Assembly (NCBI RefSeq): GCF_004745865.1 | Contig: NZ_SRKZ01000006.1 | Span: forward strand, 248,001-312,000 | Length of the DNA: 64,000 nt | From: Hymenobacter wooponensis | GTDB lineage: Bacteria; Bacteroidota; Bacteroidia; Cytophagales; Hymenobacteraceae | Direction: 5' to 3' | Part shown: positions 26,139 through 34,605 of the stretch, piece by piece | Numbering within the stretch: position 1 is the stretch's first letter | Layout of the letters: every line of letters begins with the position of its first letter | Translations under genes and position numbers: made by a program | Notes under the pieces: model-generated | What the model was told of the DNA's origin: nothing | Seen by the model: the letters and a program-made list of their open reading frames with translations, nothing else | The model's database searches: none

Positions 26139-28256
26139 CTATGGTATGACTAGTAACCGTGCCTTCCCTTTTGGCCCATTAGAGTCGGTCCAGCGGGCTA
26201 CGTATATACCAGACCGCAACGTGGGTAGTCGGACGGGGAGAATATTGAGCCCAGGTTGATAGGTAAGCACAGTGCCTCCCAAATAGCGGCCTATGGCATC
26301 GTAAAAACGCAGTGTCAGTTCGCCGGAAGTTCCTCTCGCCTGGTATTGCAGGCTCACTGGCGTTTCCGCTCCTTGTACCGGATTGGGGTAGAAGGCCACA
26401 TCATTGGCTGTGGTAGCATTGTCAGTGGCCGCTAATGGCGTCACTTGGTCGAGGGAGTTATCAGGCCGGCGCACGCGTAACCGGTAATAGCTGAGCCCGG
26501 TCAGAGGCTGCGCGTCGGTGAAGCGGTAGGCTCCGCCAGAAGCACCTGCAGCTACGTTGCCAACTACCGTCCAGCCAGCGGTAGTGTCGGCCGAAGCACG
26601 CTCAACCACAAACCCCGAGAGAAAACACTCATCGCGGGTAGTCCACTGCAGTACGGTTCCAACCCCCGCCACGAACTCCACAAACTGCCCGGTGAGTGGA
26701 GCCGGCAGCATAGAGCTACTGCCGCAGCCAGCATTTACAAAGCTCCGGGTGCGTAGTACGTAGCGTCCGCCTGCAATATCACTGGCAGCATTTAGCGTGC
26801 GGCTCACCTGCCCCCTTGAAACGGCATAGTGCATCACGGCGCGGGGCAGAATCAGGTGGGATAGTTGCTGCGCATGGCCTAGCTCGTGCAGAGCCACCGA
26901 CTCGAAATCTATCTGAGAAGCACTAGGGTTGCCAGGGCCAAACTGCCACGCAGCTGCATCATCAAACTGCGTATCGATTTCTTTCACGCAAAAGCTCACT
27001 CGCGTACGAGCGTCGTCGAGGTAGCGACCAGTATAATAGCTGGTAGTGCGCCCTAGCACGTTGGCGGGTAAGTCGGTGCCGCTATCAAAGCCTACCGAGT
27101 TTTCATTGTCATCGGCTACTCCGGTTTTAGTACGGGTAGTACCCACTTCCCAGTTCACGCCGGTTTGGCAACGCCAGCTTACCAATGCCCGCTGCCAGCT
27201 GGTGCTGGCAGCTGTGTTGGCGGCGAAGCTGGGATCAAAGCGAAACGTATAGCCCCCTCGGGTATTTTGGTTGAGCTCCCCAGGCACTGAGCGTGCCTTG
27301 GAGGCATTGTCTTGAGCGTTGGTGGCCGCGTAAATGATAGTTACGGCTGCAACACTGACTACCTGCTGTTGATCAGTAGTAGTGACTCGCACGGTGCCAG
27401 TGCCGGCGGTGTTGCCGGTGGAGGTATAAGAGGGCACCAGCACCTGAATACGACTATCAGACCAGCTGACATAGTCGGCATCGGTGATTTTGGTATAGGA
27501 AGCACCGCCGTCATCGGCATTGCGGAACTCCACTGAACCATTGCCGCGGGCGTTGCCGAAGCCTGATCCATTAATGGTTAGTACCGCGCCAGTGCCAGCC
27601 GTAATGGTAAGCGGAGAGAGAAGCCCTATCACAGGAGCCAGTACTTTGGCGGCCGTGTTTGGCATATTCCGGCGTTGTAGGGCTGTCTCCAAACCGGGGT
27701 TTGCCTGCACCAATCTGGGCTGCGCACCGGGTGCCAGCTGCCGGTACAATTCATCATCCAGCGCTGGGTAAGTACGGAAGGGCTCTGCGGCAGTGGCACC
27801 CCCTAGGTCATAGCGCACAAAGCCTTGCTGGCTGCCATATGCTGCCCAAGCCGGCCCCGCCAAGGCGGTGCCCGGAAACGTAGCTGGCTCCAGAAAAAAT
27901 ACCCCCTGCTCACCGGTCACTACACTCAGGGTGTTGGTTAGTTCCTGGCGGTCTAGGTCAACGGTGCCACCTTCCGTGATGAGGGTTAGCTCGGCGGCGG
28001 CGTTTCCTTTCAACAGTTTGTACACCCGCACCCGGTTGGCAGTGAAGATGCGCCCGTTTGCGCCCCGGAAGCCCCGACTTTCCAGCACTTCCCCCTCAAT
28101 AATGAGCGGTACCGTGTTTGCTCGCTTAATGGGGTCAAGCGCGAGTAGAGAACAGTGGATTTCAGGGCTTGAAACGGGCAAAACCTGGGCGGCTACCCGT
28201 GTAGCACTTAGCAAAAGGGAAAGAGTAGAGACTAGAGCAAAAGCCGATGCATTCAT
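26139..28256 (-). CDS. secreted metzincin-like protease with IPT/TIG and type IX sorting domain
   Basis: About 705 residues from MNASAFALVSTLSLLLSATR, a signal peptide; an upstream ATG adds twelve residues. The N-terminal third resembles a bacteroidete extracellular domain. An IPT/TIG domain follows (SPLTITAGTGAVLTINGSGF onward). Then comes a metalloprotease domain with the zinc site HELGHAQQLSH at 457-467 and a Met-turn-like AVMHY. The eighth position of the metzincin motif, normally Gly, is Gln. A fibronectin-like stretch (FVEFVAGVGTVLQWTTRDEC) precedes the C-terminal sorting domain (NDVAFYPNPVQG, LRFYDAIGRYLGG, LRSGIYVARWTDSNG), so it is exported by the type IX system and either shed or anchored at the surface. 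Confidence 0.85.
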   Translation of the reverse strand: MNASAFALVSTLSLLLSATRVAAQVLPVSSPEIHCSLLALDPIKRANTVPLIIEGEVLESRGFRGANGRIFTANRVRVYKLLKGNAAAELTLITEGGTVDLDRQELTNTLSVVTGEQGVFFLEPATFPGTALAGPAWAAYGSQQGFVRYDLGGATAAEPFRTYPALDDELYRQLAPGAQPRLVQANPGLETALQRRNMPNTAAKVLAPVIGLLSPLTITAGTGAVLTINGSGFGNARGNGSVEFRNADDGGASYTKITDADYVSWSDSRIQVLVPSYTSTGNTAGTGTVRVTTTDQQQVVSVAAVTIIYAATNAQDNASKARSVPGELNQNTRGGYTFRFDPSFAANTAASTSWQRALVSWRCQTGVNWEVGTTRTKTGVADDNENSVGFDSGTDLPANVLGRTTSYYTGRYLDDARTRVSFCVKEIDTQFDDAAAWQFGPGNPSASQIDFESVALHELGHAQQLSHLILPRAVMHYAVSRGQVSRTLNAASDIAGGRYVLRTRSFVNAGCGSSSMLPAPLTGQFVEFVAGVGTVLQWTTRDECFLSGFVVERASADTTAGWTVVGNVAAGASGGAYRFTDAQPLTGLSYYRLRVRRPDNSLDQVTPLAATDNATTANDVAFYPNPVQGAETPVSLQYQARGTSGELTLRFYDAIGRYLGGTVLTYQPGLNILPVRLPTLRSGIYVARWTDSNGPKGKARLLVIP

Positions 28257-28468
28257 ATAGTTGAACAGGCCCCAGGTGCGGCGCAGGCTCAAGATACGTG
28301 ATTTGCCTTGCCTTGGCGTACCACCTAAGCCAAGCTCCCCATATTTTGTAAGAACAAGAAAAATATACCACCAGAAATATAGTAGTATGTGCTACCAACC
28401 ATCTACTATCTTGTGCACTCCTATAGCCACTATAACAGAATCCACAACCACTTACTCATACCGTATCT

Positions 28469-29149
28469 ATGCGTACATCTTATCTGAAAGTACTTCTGGC
28501 CGCTGCCACCACCACACCCGCCGTAGCGCTAGCCCAATCTACTCCCTCAGGCACACCCGTTGAGGCATCGGCTCTGGCTCAAACTCCTGAATCACCGGCT
28601 AAGAGCACCTTGTTTAAGATAGGTACTGGCCTGAGCCAGGGGTTCGAATTTGGGGGATACTCTGGACTGAGCGTTCCAATAGTATTGGGGGTTGAGCACC
28701 ATCTTGCGTCAGCAGTTTCACTCTATGGCAACTTGTTCGGAGGCCTAAATATTATTCGGCGTCAAGACTACGACCGCCCATTGTTACGTGAGATTGGGGC
28801 TGATGCTGGGGTGCGTTATTATTACAACCAAGAGAAACGCAAGCAGAAAGGGCGGGACACAGGGCCATTTGTTGGCAATTACCTCGCGCTACATTCATCT
28901 TCTTCGCTATTCTCTTACCGTAGACAAAACTCCTATAATGTGCGCAACTACTTTAGCTATGATTACTCTACGCTCAATCTGGTATGGGGTATGCAACGCC
29001 GGATTGGTGGCCACGGCTTGATAGATGCCTACGCAGGTGCCGGAATATCAAATCCTTTCCGCTTTTCTGACCAAGATCGGATATCCCAATACAAACGGCG
29101 CCCAACACCAAACCTTGAACTGGGTGTAAAAATCAGCCTAGTTCCTTAA
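28469..29149 (+). CDS. outer-membrane beta-barrel protein, unknown function
   Basis: A 226-residue protein. MRTSYLKVLLAAATTTPAVA with ALAQ is a signal peptide. After a Pro/Ser-rich segment come barrel strands (TLFKIGTGLSQGFEFGGYSG, SLYGNLFGGLNIIRRQ, YYYNQEKRKQKGRDTGPFVG, LVWGMQRRIGGHGLIDAY, LELGVKISLVP). Many Tyr/Arg residues face the turns. It is monocistronic: a long hairpin follows the stop. The upstream region is AT-rich. I cannot name a family beyond small bacteroidete porin-like proteins. Confidence 0.7.
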   Translation: MRTSYLKVLLAAATTTPAVALAQSTPSGTPVEASALAQTPESPAKSTLFKIGTGLSQGFEFGGYSGLSVPIVLGVEHHLASAVSLYGNLFGGLNIIRRQDYDRPLLREIGADAGVRYYYNQEKRKQKGRDTGPFVGNYLALHSSSSLFSYRRQNSYNVRNYFSYDYSTLNLVWGMQRRIGGHGLIDAYAGAGISNPFRFSDQDRISQYKRRPTPNLELGVKISLVP

Positions 29150-29161
29150 GTTACTATCTGT

Positions 29162-29220
29162 CTAAACAGAAAGTGGCCTACAGCTTCGCCGATGAAGCAT
29201 GTAGGCCACTTTCTGTTTAG
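29162..29220. terminator. bidirectional hairpin overlapping the DUF72 stop
   Basis: A perfect 21-bp stem (arms 29162-29182 and 29200-29220). Its right arm overlaps the last bases of the minus-strand DUF72 gene, so the DUF72 stop codon is inside the stem. Confidence 0.75.
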
Positions 29221-30131
29221 AATAGGCTACCCTGCACCGGCTGCGGAATTACCTGGGGCGGCTGTAGGTGCATGCCGGTTAGCTCCTGCAGACGAGCCAG
29301 GAAATGCTGAGCCCACAGCGGCGAGTGCATAATATCCTTTTGGTGAATAAAGACATACGCAGTGTGTAGGCCACTCTCCAGCCAGCTGGCAATACGCGCG
29401 GCCCAGTCATCGGCACGGCGGAAGTCGGAGTCAATCAGGCCGTGACCGTTGAGGCGCACGAAGGCCGTTGGCGTAGTCAGGCGCATGTGTAGCACATCGC
29501 GGCGGCCCGCCACATCACTCAGCACCAGCACCTTGCCCAGCGCCTCCAGCATAGCCGACACGGCGCCGAGCAGTTCCTTATCAGCAAACCAAGCGGGGTG
29601 GCGCAGCTCGACGGCCAGGGGCACGTAATCGGGGAAGTCGAGGAGGTAGCGCTCTAGGCGGCGCAAATGCTCAGGCCCAAAAGTAGGTGGCAACTGCAGG
29701 AAGGCGTGGCCTAGCGTTTCGCCTAGGCCCTCAATAGCTCGGCAGAACGAAATGGTTAGGTCATCGGCGTTGTAAAGGGCGCGGTCGTGGCTGATGACTT
29801 GCGGAAGCTTGGGGCAGAACCGGAAGGTGGCGGGCACCGCCTCGCGCCATTTGCGCACCGCAGTAGCATCGGGAATGCGGTAGTGGGTAGTGTTAAGCTC
29901 AATGCTGTTGAACTGCCGCGCATAGTGGTGCAGATAATCTGCATCCTTAATACCCGCCGGAAAATAAGTGCCTAGCCACGCTTTATTCGTCCAGATAGGG
30001 CAGCCTACATACACCCGCGGTGGGGCAGGCTGTGTAGGCAGGGCGCGAGCCAGTACACCAGCCGTTTCGGGGTGGTTGACGGGTAGGCGAAAATCAACGT
30101 AGCGCAGGTCGGAAAGACGGCCAAAATCCAT
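29217..30131 (-). CDS. DUF72 (YecE-like) protein
   Basis: About 304 residues if started at the ATG of MDFGRLSDLRYVDFRL; a TTG two codons upstream is possible but overlaps the promoter element. The DUF72 TIM-barrel-like features are RVYVGCPIWTNKAWLGTYFP, DADYLHHYARQFNSIELNTTHYR, FRFCPKLPQVISHDRAL, HAFLQLPPTFGPEHLRRLERYL, LAVELRHPAWFAD and FVRLNGHG. The family is structurally related to phosphohydrolases of the TIM-barrel type and has no established reaction. It stands alone with a -7 element right before the ATG. Confidence 0.87.
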   Translation of the reverse strand: MDFGRLSDLRYVDFRLPVNHPETAGVLARALPTQPAPPRVYVGCPIWTNKAWLGTYFPAGIKDADYLHHYARQFNSIELNTTHYRIPDATAVRKWREAVPATFRFCPKLPQVISHDRALYNADDLTISFCRAIEGLGETLGHAFLQLPPTFGPEHLRRLERYLLDFPDYVPLAVELRHPAWFADKELLGAVSAMLEALGKVLVLSDVAGRRDVLHMRLTTPTAFVRLNGHGLIDSDFRRADDWAARIASWLESGLHTAYVFIHQKDIMHSPLWAQHFLARLQELTGMHLQPPQVIPQPVQGSLF

Positions 30132-30134
30132 ACT

Positions 30135-30142
30135 CAAAGGTA
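30135..30142 (-). promoter_or_regulatory. candidate -7 element abutting the DUF72 start
   Basis: The minus strand reads TACCTTTG, an exact TAnnTTTG match, followed by AGT and the ATG. Transcription from it would begin at or just inside the start codon, giving a leaderless or nearly leaderless mRNA. Confidence 0.45.
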
Positions 30143-30525
30143 CGCCGAAACCGTCCTCTACCCTACCACTCTGGGCAGCTGCTGCACAGCACTCGGCGGA
30201 AGGAGTCTAAGCCTATTACCCTTATAAAAATTCCGAGACTTTTGCAACCTCCTTCAAAGGTTAGCTGGCCAGTCGATGCCAAAATTTTTTTTGCTGCTGA
30301 TAGTCTAATTTTTCACTTACCCTGGAATAAGACTAATAAGAATACAAAAACCGTCTTGGGGAAACACAATACAATATTTATCACAGCTACAAAGAATTAT
30401 TTAAATACAAGTTTTCTTAGTAAAGGTAAATTTTTGGGCTCGTGTACACCCTTATACGCTTTTGGTGAAAGAGGTGGTTTGGTTGATGCTTCTAGATTTG
30501 TCAGACTCACCAACCAAGAGAACAA
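30138..30525. other. AT-rich intergenic region before rlpA
   Basis: About 390 bases, much richer in A and T than the genes on either side, with A and T runs around 30280-30440. An open frame of 95 codons crosses it and overlaps rlpA by a few bases, but its composition is that of non-coding DNA here and its product resembles nothing. I take it as the promoter and leader region of rlpA, possibly with regulatory sites. Confidence 0.5.
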
Positions 30526-31347
30526 ATGAAGTTGACTATACGACTGCATGTCTCGGGCTTGATGATGGCCATGCTCCTCGTGCTGCTGACGGCCTTCTCG
30601 GTCTCGGCTCGTACGCTGCGAGTAAGTGATGATGAAAAAGCCCCGGCCGCCTCGGCCAAAAAAGCCTCAGTAATGCGAGGCCGTGCTTCCTGGTATGGGA
30701 AGGAACATCAGGGTCTGCGCACCAGCAATGGAGAGCGTTTCGACCGCCGTCAGTACACCTGCGCGCACAAAACGCTGCCTTTCGGCACCCGCCTGCGCGT
30801 TACCAACCCCGAAACGGGCGAGGCAGTAGTAGTCCGTGTGACGGACCGCGGCCCCTTCCGTCACCAGCGCATTCTAGACTTATCGGAAGTAGCCGCCCGG
30901 CCCTTGGGTATTGTTACGCACGGTGCTGTATCCGTAGTAGCCGAGGTAATGCCCGACGATACGCCCCTAGGCCCCGCGGAGGCTCCCGCCAACCTGAGTG
31001 CGTTACTTAATGACACCACCAGTGCTGAAGTAAGTGTGCATACCAACATTCAGGCCGGCGAAACAGAAGCCGCTGATATTGCCTTGCTGGCGGAGCCTGC
31101 TGCTACCTACGTAATACAGGCGGGCACTTTCGGCGACTTGCGCAACGCCCAGGCCATGATGGAGAAGATCCAGAATCTAGAGCCTAAGCTGGTAGTATCA
31201 ACAGTAGCCACCAACTCTCCTGCTGGCAAACCGCTCAACCGCGTAGTAGTAGGCCGTTTTACCACTCAGGCTGATGCCGACCAGGTGCGGCTGCGGCTGC
31301 AGCGCATTGGTATAGCCGGGCTGGTCCGGCAGGGCGAGAATCTGTAG
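30526..31347 (+). CDS. rlpA: RlpA-like septal ring lytic transglycosylase with SPOR domain
   Basis: A 273-residue exported protein. The signal segment is LMMAMLLVLLTAFSVSA. A double-psi beta-barrel follows (about 48-135): GRASWYGKEHQGLRTSNGER, FDRRQYTCAHKTLPFGTRLRV, VRVTDRGPFRHQRILDLS, with the RlpA catalytic-region residues His and Asp present. A low-complexity linker leads to a C-terminal SPOR domain (about 195-270: TYVIQAGTFGDLRNAQAMME, then VVVGRFTTQADADQVRLRL), which binds denuded peptidoglycan at the septum. RlpA cleaves naked glycan strands during cell separation. A terminator lies just after the stop; a long AT-rich leader precedes the gene. Confidence 0.9.
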   Translation: MKLTIRLHVSGLMMAMLLVLLTAFSVSARTLRVSDDEKAPAASAKKASVMRGRASWYGKEHQGLRTSNGERFDRRQYTCAHKTLPFGTRLRVTNPETGEAVVVRVTDRGPFRHQRILDLSEVAARPLGIVTHGAVSVVAEVMPDDTPLGPAEAPANLSALLNDTTSAEVSVHTNIQAGETEAADIALLAEPAATYVIQAGTFGDLRNAQAMMEKIQNLEPKLVVSTVATNSPAGKPLNRVVVGRFTTQADADQVRLRLQRIGIAGLVRQGENL

Positions 31348-31375
31348 CTAAGCTTCTTGTCAGAAGTTCACAAGT

Positions 31376-31408
31376 AAAAAGCCGTTCCTGATGCAGGAAC
31401 GGCTTTTT
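31376..31408 (+). terminator. terminator after rlpA
   Basis: A perfect 15-bp stem with a 3-base loop and a T run (arms 31376-31390 and 31394-31408). Confidence 0.85.
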
Positions 31409-31529
31409 CATTTCGTATAGGCTATCCGTGCATAGCTCAAATATAGTACCCTCAATAAGGCTAGCGCGGCACTTAACCATAGAATACGAAGCATTTACTA
31501 CCTTCCCGGCTCTTGCTATAAGGTAGTGT

Positions 31530-34031
31530 ATGCTTCGTATTCTTAAGGCCGGCTTGGCGTTGCTTATTACCCTTACCCTCACGTGGGTACTGAACACTAA
31601 ACAAGGCGACATTCCGCCCGTTGGCAAGTTGCTAAGTCCGTACCGCGGCTTTTGGCAGAACGGCGAAACGGCAGAGGCCTCTGAGGAACCCCTCACCCTG
31701 AAGCTACCTGGCCTACACCAGCCCGTGCGGGTGCGTTTCGACGACCGGCGCGTACCGCATATTTTCGCTGAGAACGAGCACGACCTCTATTATGCCCAGG
31801 GCTACCTCACGGCCCATGACCGGCTCTGGCAAATGGAGTTTATGACTCGCGTGGCCGCTGGGCGTATCTCGGAGGTAGTAGGCCCGAAAGCCCTGGAGTA
31901 CGACCGGTTTCAGCGGCGCATGGGACTGGCCTACGGGGCTGAAAACTCCGTGCGCTCCATGCTACAAGACCCCACTACGCGGGTGGTGCTGGAGTCGTAC
32001 TCTGAGGGGGTGAATGCTTACATCAACAGCCTCGCGCCCAAAGACTACCCCTTCGAATACAAGCTCCTGGATTATGCGCCCGAGCCCTGGCAGCCGCTGA
32101 AGTGCGCGCTGCTTTTGAAGCTGATGGCCTGGGACCTGAGCGGCCGCTCCGACGATCTGCGCCTGAGTAACATCCTAAGTAAGTACGGCCCTGCAGTAGT
32201 AAACGACCTCTTTCCCGATTACCCCAACCGCACCGATGCCATTGTACCCACTGGCTCACCGCTTAATTTCAAACCGCTGCAGGTGCCTGTGGCGCCTCCC
32301 TCCTTTCAGGCGGCACTGTCAGACAAGGTACCGGCACGGGAGCCGGATGCGGAGCTGGGCTCCAACAACTTCGCGGTGGCGGGTAGCCGCTCGGCCTCCG
32401 GGCTGCCTATTCTAGCCAACGATCCGCACCTGCAGCTGAACCTACCCAGCATTTGGTACCAGATACAAATGGTAGCGCCAGGCGTGAACGTGTACGGCGT
32501 AACCATTCCGGGCGCTCCAGCCGTGATTATTGGCTTCAATGAGAACGTGGCCTGGGGCGTAACCAACGTGGGCGGCGACGTGCTCGACTGGTATCAGCTT
32601 AAGTTTAAGGACAACCACATGCGCGAGTACTGGCACGATGGCCGCTGGAAGTCCATTCGCCGGGTGGTGGAGCGCATTGTGGTACGCGGGCAGCCTGACC
32701 GCCTCGACACGGTGCTCTACACTCACCACGGCCCCATTGTGTACGACCGAGAGGAGAAGGTCTTCAACAAGCAGACGCCCATTCGGCACGCCATGCGCTG
32801 GACCGCCCACGACGGCGCCAACGAAGTGCTGGCGTTCTACCGCCTCAACCGGGCTCGTACTTACCAAGACTATAGCGCGGCCCTGAAAACCTACAGCTCG
32901 CCGGCTCAGAACTTCATCTTTGCTAGCAACCAGAATGATATTGCCATCCGGCCCAACGGGCACTTCCCGCTGAAGTGGCAAGATCAAGGGAAATTTATTC
33001 TGGATGGTACTGACAAGGCCTACGACTGGCAAGGGTGGATTCCGATGGAGCAAAACCCGCACGTAGAAAACCCAGCGCGGGGCTTCGTGTCGTCGGCCAA
33101 CCAGCCCTCGGCCGGCTTAGACTACCCCTATTACCTGGGCTGGGACTACGCCCCCTCCGACCGGGGCCACCGCATTAATGAGCGACTAGCCAAGATGCAG
33201 CACGCCACCCCCGACAGCCTACGCCTACTACAGAACGACAACCTGGATGTGAATGCGCGCCTGATGCTGCCCTGGATGCTGGAAACTATGGCGGGCACTA
33301 AGATGACGGACCAGAAATACGCTCTTCCTGCTTCGACCTCCCCCGAAGGCGCGGCCATGCAAGTGCTAAACCGCTGGGACTATCAGTATGAGGCGAATGC
33401 TGTGGCTGCCTCCATTTTTGAGCTGTGGTACACTAACTTGGTTGATCGGCTCTGGCAGGATGATTTTGGGGCGAAAGCGACTGGCCTAGAGATGCGCTAC
33501 CCGTCCCAGGACCGTACCAACCGCCTGCTGCTAAGCCAATCAATGGGTGCCCGCTTTGGAACCGTTCCGGCTAGCCCCTGGATTGACGACCGTACTACTC
33601 CTAAGCGGGAAAATGCGCACGATCTGCTGGCGGCTTCCCTGCACTTTGCCGTCGATTCGCTGACGCGCAAGTTTGGGCCGCAGGGCCCCAAATGGGCGTG
33701 GTCTAACCAGAAGAGCACCGACATCAACCACCTAGCTAATCTCCCCGGGTTCGGGCGCATGGATATTGACTGTGCCGGCAGCCGCGGTTCGGTAAACGCT
33801 ACCGGCCCGCGCAACGGCCCCTCGTGGCGAATGGTAGTGGCACTGGGGCCGCAGGTAAAAGCTTACGGCATCTTCCCCGGTGGGCAGAGCGGCAACCCCG
33901 CCTCTGCTTATTACGACGACATGATTGAAACCTGGCGCCTAGGCCAGTTAGACGAGTTGGTGTTCCTGCGCGCAGCCGACGAAAACCATCCGCGCCTGCA
34001 ATCAGCTTGGCGCATGGAGTCTTCCAAGTAG
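31530..34031 (+). CDS. penicillin acylase family protein (peptidase S45)
   Basis: An 833-residue Ntn-hydrolase precursor. An N-terminal hydrophobic segment (LRILKAGLALLITLTLTW) acts as signal or anchor. The alpha chain carries VRVRFDDRRVPHIFAENEHDLYYAQGYLTAHDRLWQ. The self-cleavage site is ELGSNNFAVAGSRSASG, making Ser278 the N-terminal nucleophile of the beta chain, with NDPHLQLNLPSIWYQ next. VTIPGAPAVIIGFNENVAWG and NLPGFGRMDIDCAGSRGSVN are later family blocks. These enzymes hydrolyse amide bonds of acylated substrates such as beta-lactams or N-acyl-homoserine lactones; the substrate cannot be read here. A small membrane protein gene follows after about 110 bases. Confidence 0.93.
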   Translation: MLRILKAGLALLITLTLTWVLNTKQGDIPPVGKLLSPYRGFWQNGETAEASEEPLTLKLPGLHQPVRVRFDDRRVPHIFAENEHDLYYAQGYLTAHDRLWQMEFMTRVAAGRISEVVGPKALEYDRFQRRMGLAYGAENSVRSMLQDPTTRVVLESYSEGVNAYINSLAPKDYPFEYKLLDYAPEPWQPLKCALLLKLMAWDLSGRSDDLRLSNILSKYGPAVVNDLFPDYPNRTDAIVPTGSPLNFKPLQVPVAPPSFQAALSDKVPAREPDAELGSNNFAVAGSRSASGLPILANDPHLQLNLPSIWYQIQMVAPGVNVYGVTIPGAPAVIIGFNENVAWGVTNVGGDVLDWYQLKFKDNHMREYWHDGRWKSIRRVVERIVVRGQPDRLDTVLYTHHGPIVYDREEKVFNKQTPIRHAMRWTAHDGANEVLAFYRLNRARTYQDYSAALKTYSSPAQNFIFASNQNDIAIRPNGHFPLKWQDQGKFILDGTDKAYDWQGWIPMEQNPHVENPARGFVSSANQPSAGLDYPYYLGWDYAPSDRGHRINERLAKMQHATPDSLRLLQNDNLDVNARLMLPWMLETMAGTKMTDQKYALPASTSPEGAAMQVLNRWDYQYEANAVAASIFELWYTNLVDRLWQDDFGAKATGLEMRYPSQDRTNRLLLSQSMGARFGTVPASPWIDDRTTPKRENAHDLLAASLHFAVDSLTRKFGPQGPKWAWSNQKSTDINHLANLPGFGRMDIDCAGSRGSVNATGPRNGPSWRMVVALGPQVKAYGIFPGGQSGNPASAYYDDMIETWRLGQLDELVFLRAADENHPRLQSAWRMESSK

Positions 34032-34140
34032 CTCCATCTACTAGCTGGCTTCACGGCTAGCGCCGCCTCCTTACTATCACGCGCCTGCTGCCGTAGGCTA
34101 TATTCTACGGATTGCCGGTGTTCTTTATTACCCTACGCTA

Positions 34141-34518
34141 ATGAAGTCCTTCGCTTTACTTACGCTCTTGATTCTGGTTTTTTGCGGGCTTGGCCAGTTA
34201 CTGCTACCCTGGTGGTGCATTGTTCCTATTTGCTTTCTGCTGGCCGCGTGGCGAGGGGCATCAGGTGGCCTAGCCTTTTTGGCTGGCTTGCTAGGAGCCG
34301 GACTGAGCTGGTGGGTTCCGGCCATTTGGCTACACCAGTATGGAGTAGCGCGCTTAGCAGCGCGGCTTGCTATGCTGCTGCCTTTGGGGGGCAATGCTGG
34401 GCTATTACTACTGCTCTCGGGGCTAATTGCAGGAATAGTAGGTGGCCTAGCGGCACTCAGCGGTGCCTGGGGCCGGCAGGCACTGGCGCCTAAGGCTACC
34501 TCAGTAAGTATCCAGTGA
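34141..34518 (+). CDS. small integral membrane protein, unknown function
   Basis: A 125-residue very hydrophobic protein with about four spans (FALLTLLILVFCGLGQLLL, VPICFLLAAWRGASGGLAF, LLGAGLSWWVPAIWLH and LLLLLSGLIAGIVGGLAAL). A tail of KATSVSIQ ends it. The gene lies downstream of the penicillin acylase and just before a strong hairpin, so it may be the last gene of that transcript. No family recognised. Confidence 0.65.
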   Translation: MKSFALLTLLILVFCGLGQLLLPWWCIVPICFLLAAWRGASGGLAFLAGLLGAGLSWWVPAIWLHQYGVARLAARLAMLLPLGGNAGLLLLLSGLIAGIVGGLAALSGAWGRQALAPKATSVSIQ

Positions 34519-34527
34519 AGATACCGC

Positions 34528-34590
34528 CACTTTTATAACGCATAAAGCCGCTTCCTGACCCGGGAAGCGGCTTTATGCGTTATAAAAGTG
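34528..34590. terminator. long bidirectional hairpin
   Basis: A perfect 28-bp stem (arms 34528-34555 and 34563-34590) with a 7-base loop, between two convergent genes. It is unusually long for a terminator in this window. Confidence 0.8.
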
Positions 34591-34605
34591 CTGGCCTAGG
34601 CCAGT

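Noticed and set aside
30242..30529. 95-codon frame upstream of rlpA
   Set aside because: Lies in AT-rich DNA unlike the coding regions here, gives no recognisable protein, and has no start context; treated as leader DNA.
32442..33062. 206-codon minus-strand frame inside the penicillin acylase gene
   Set aside because: Shadow of a well-supported gene with all family motifs on the plus strand.
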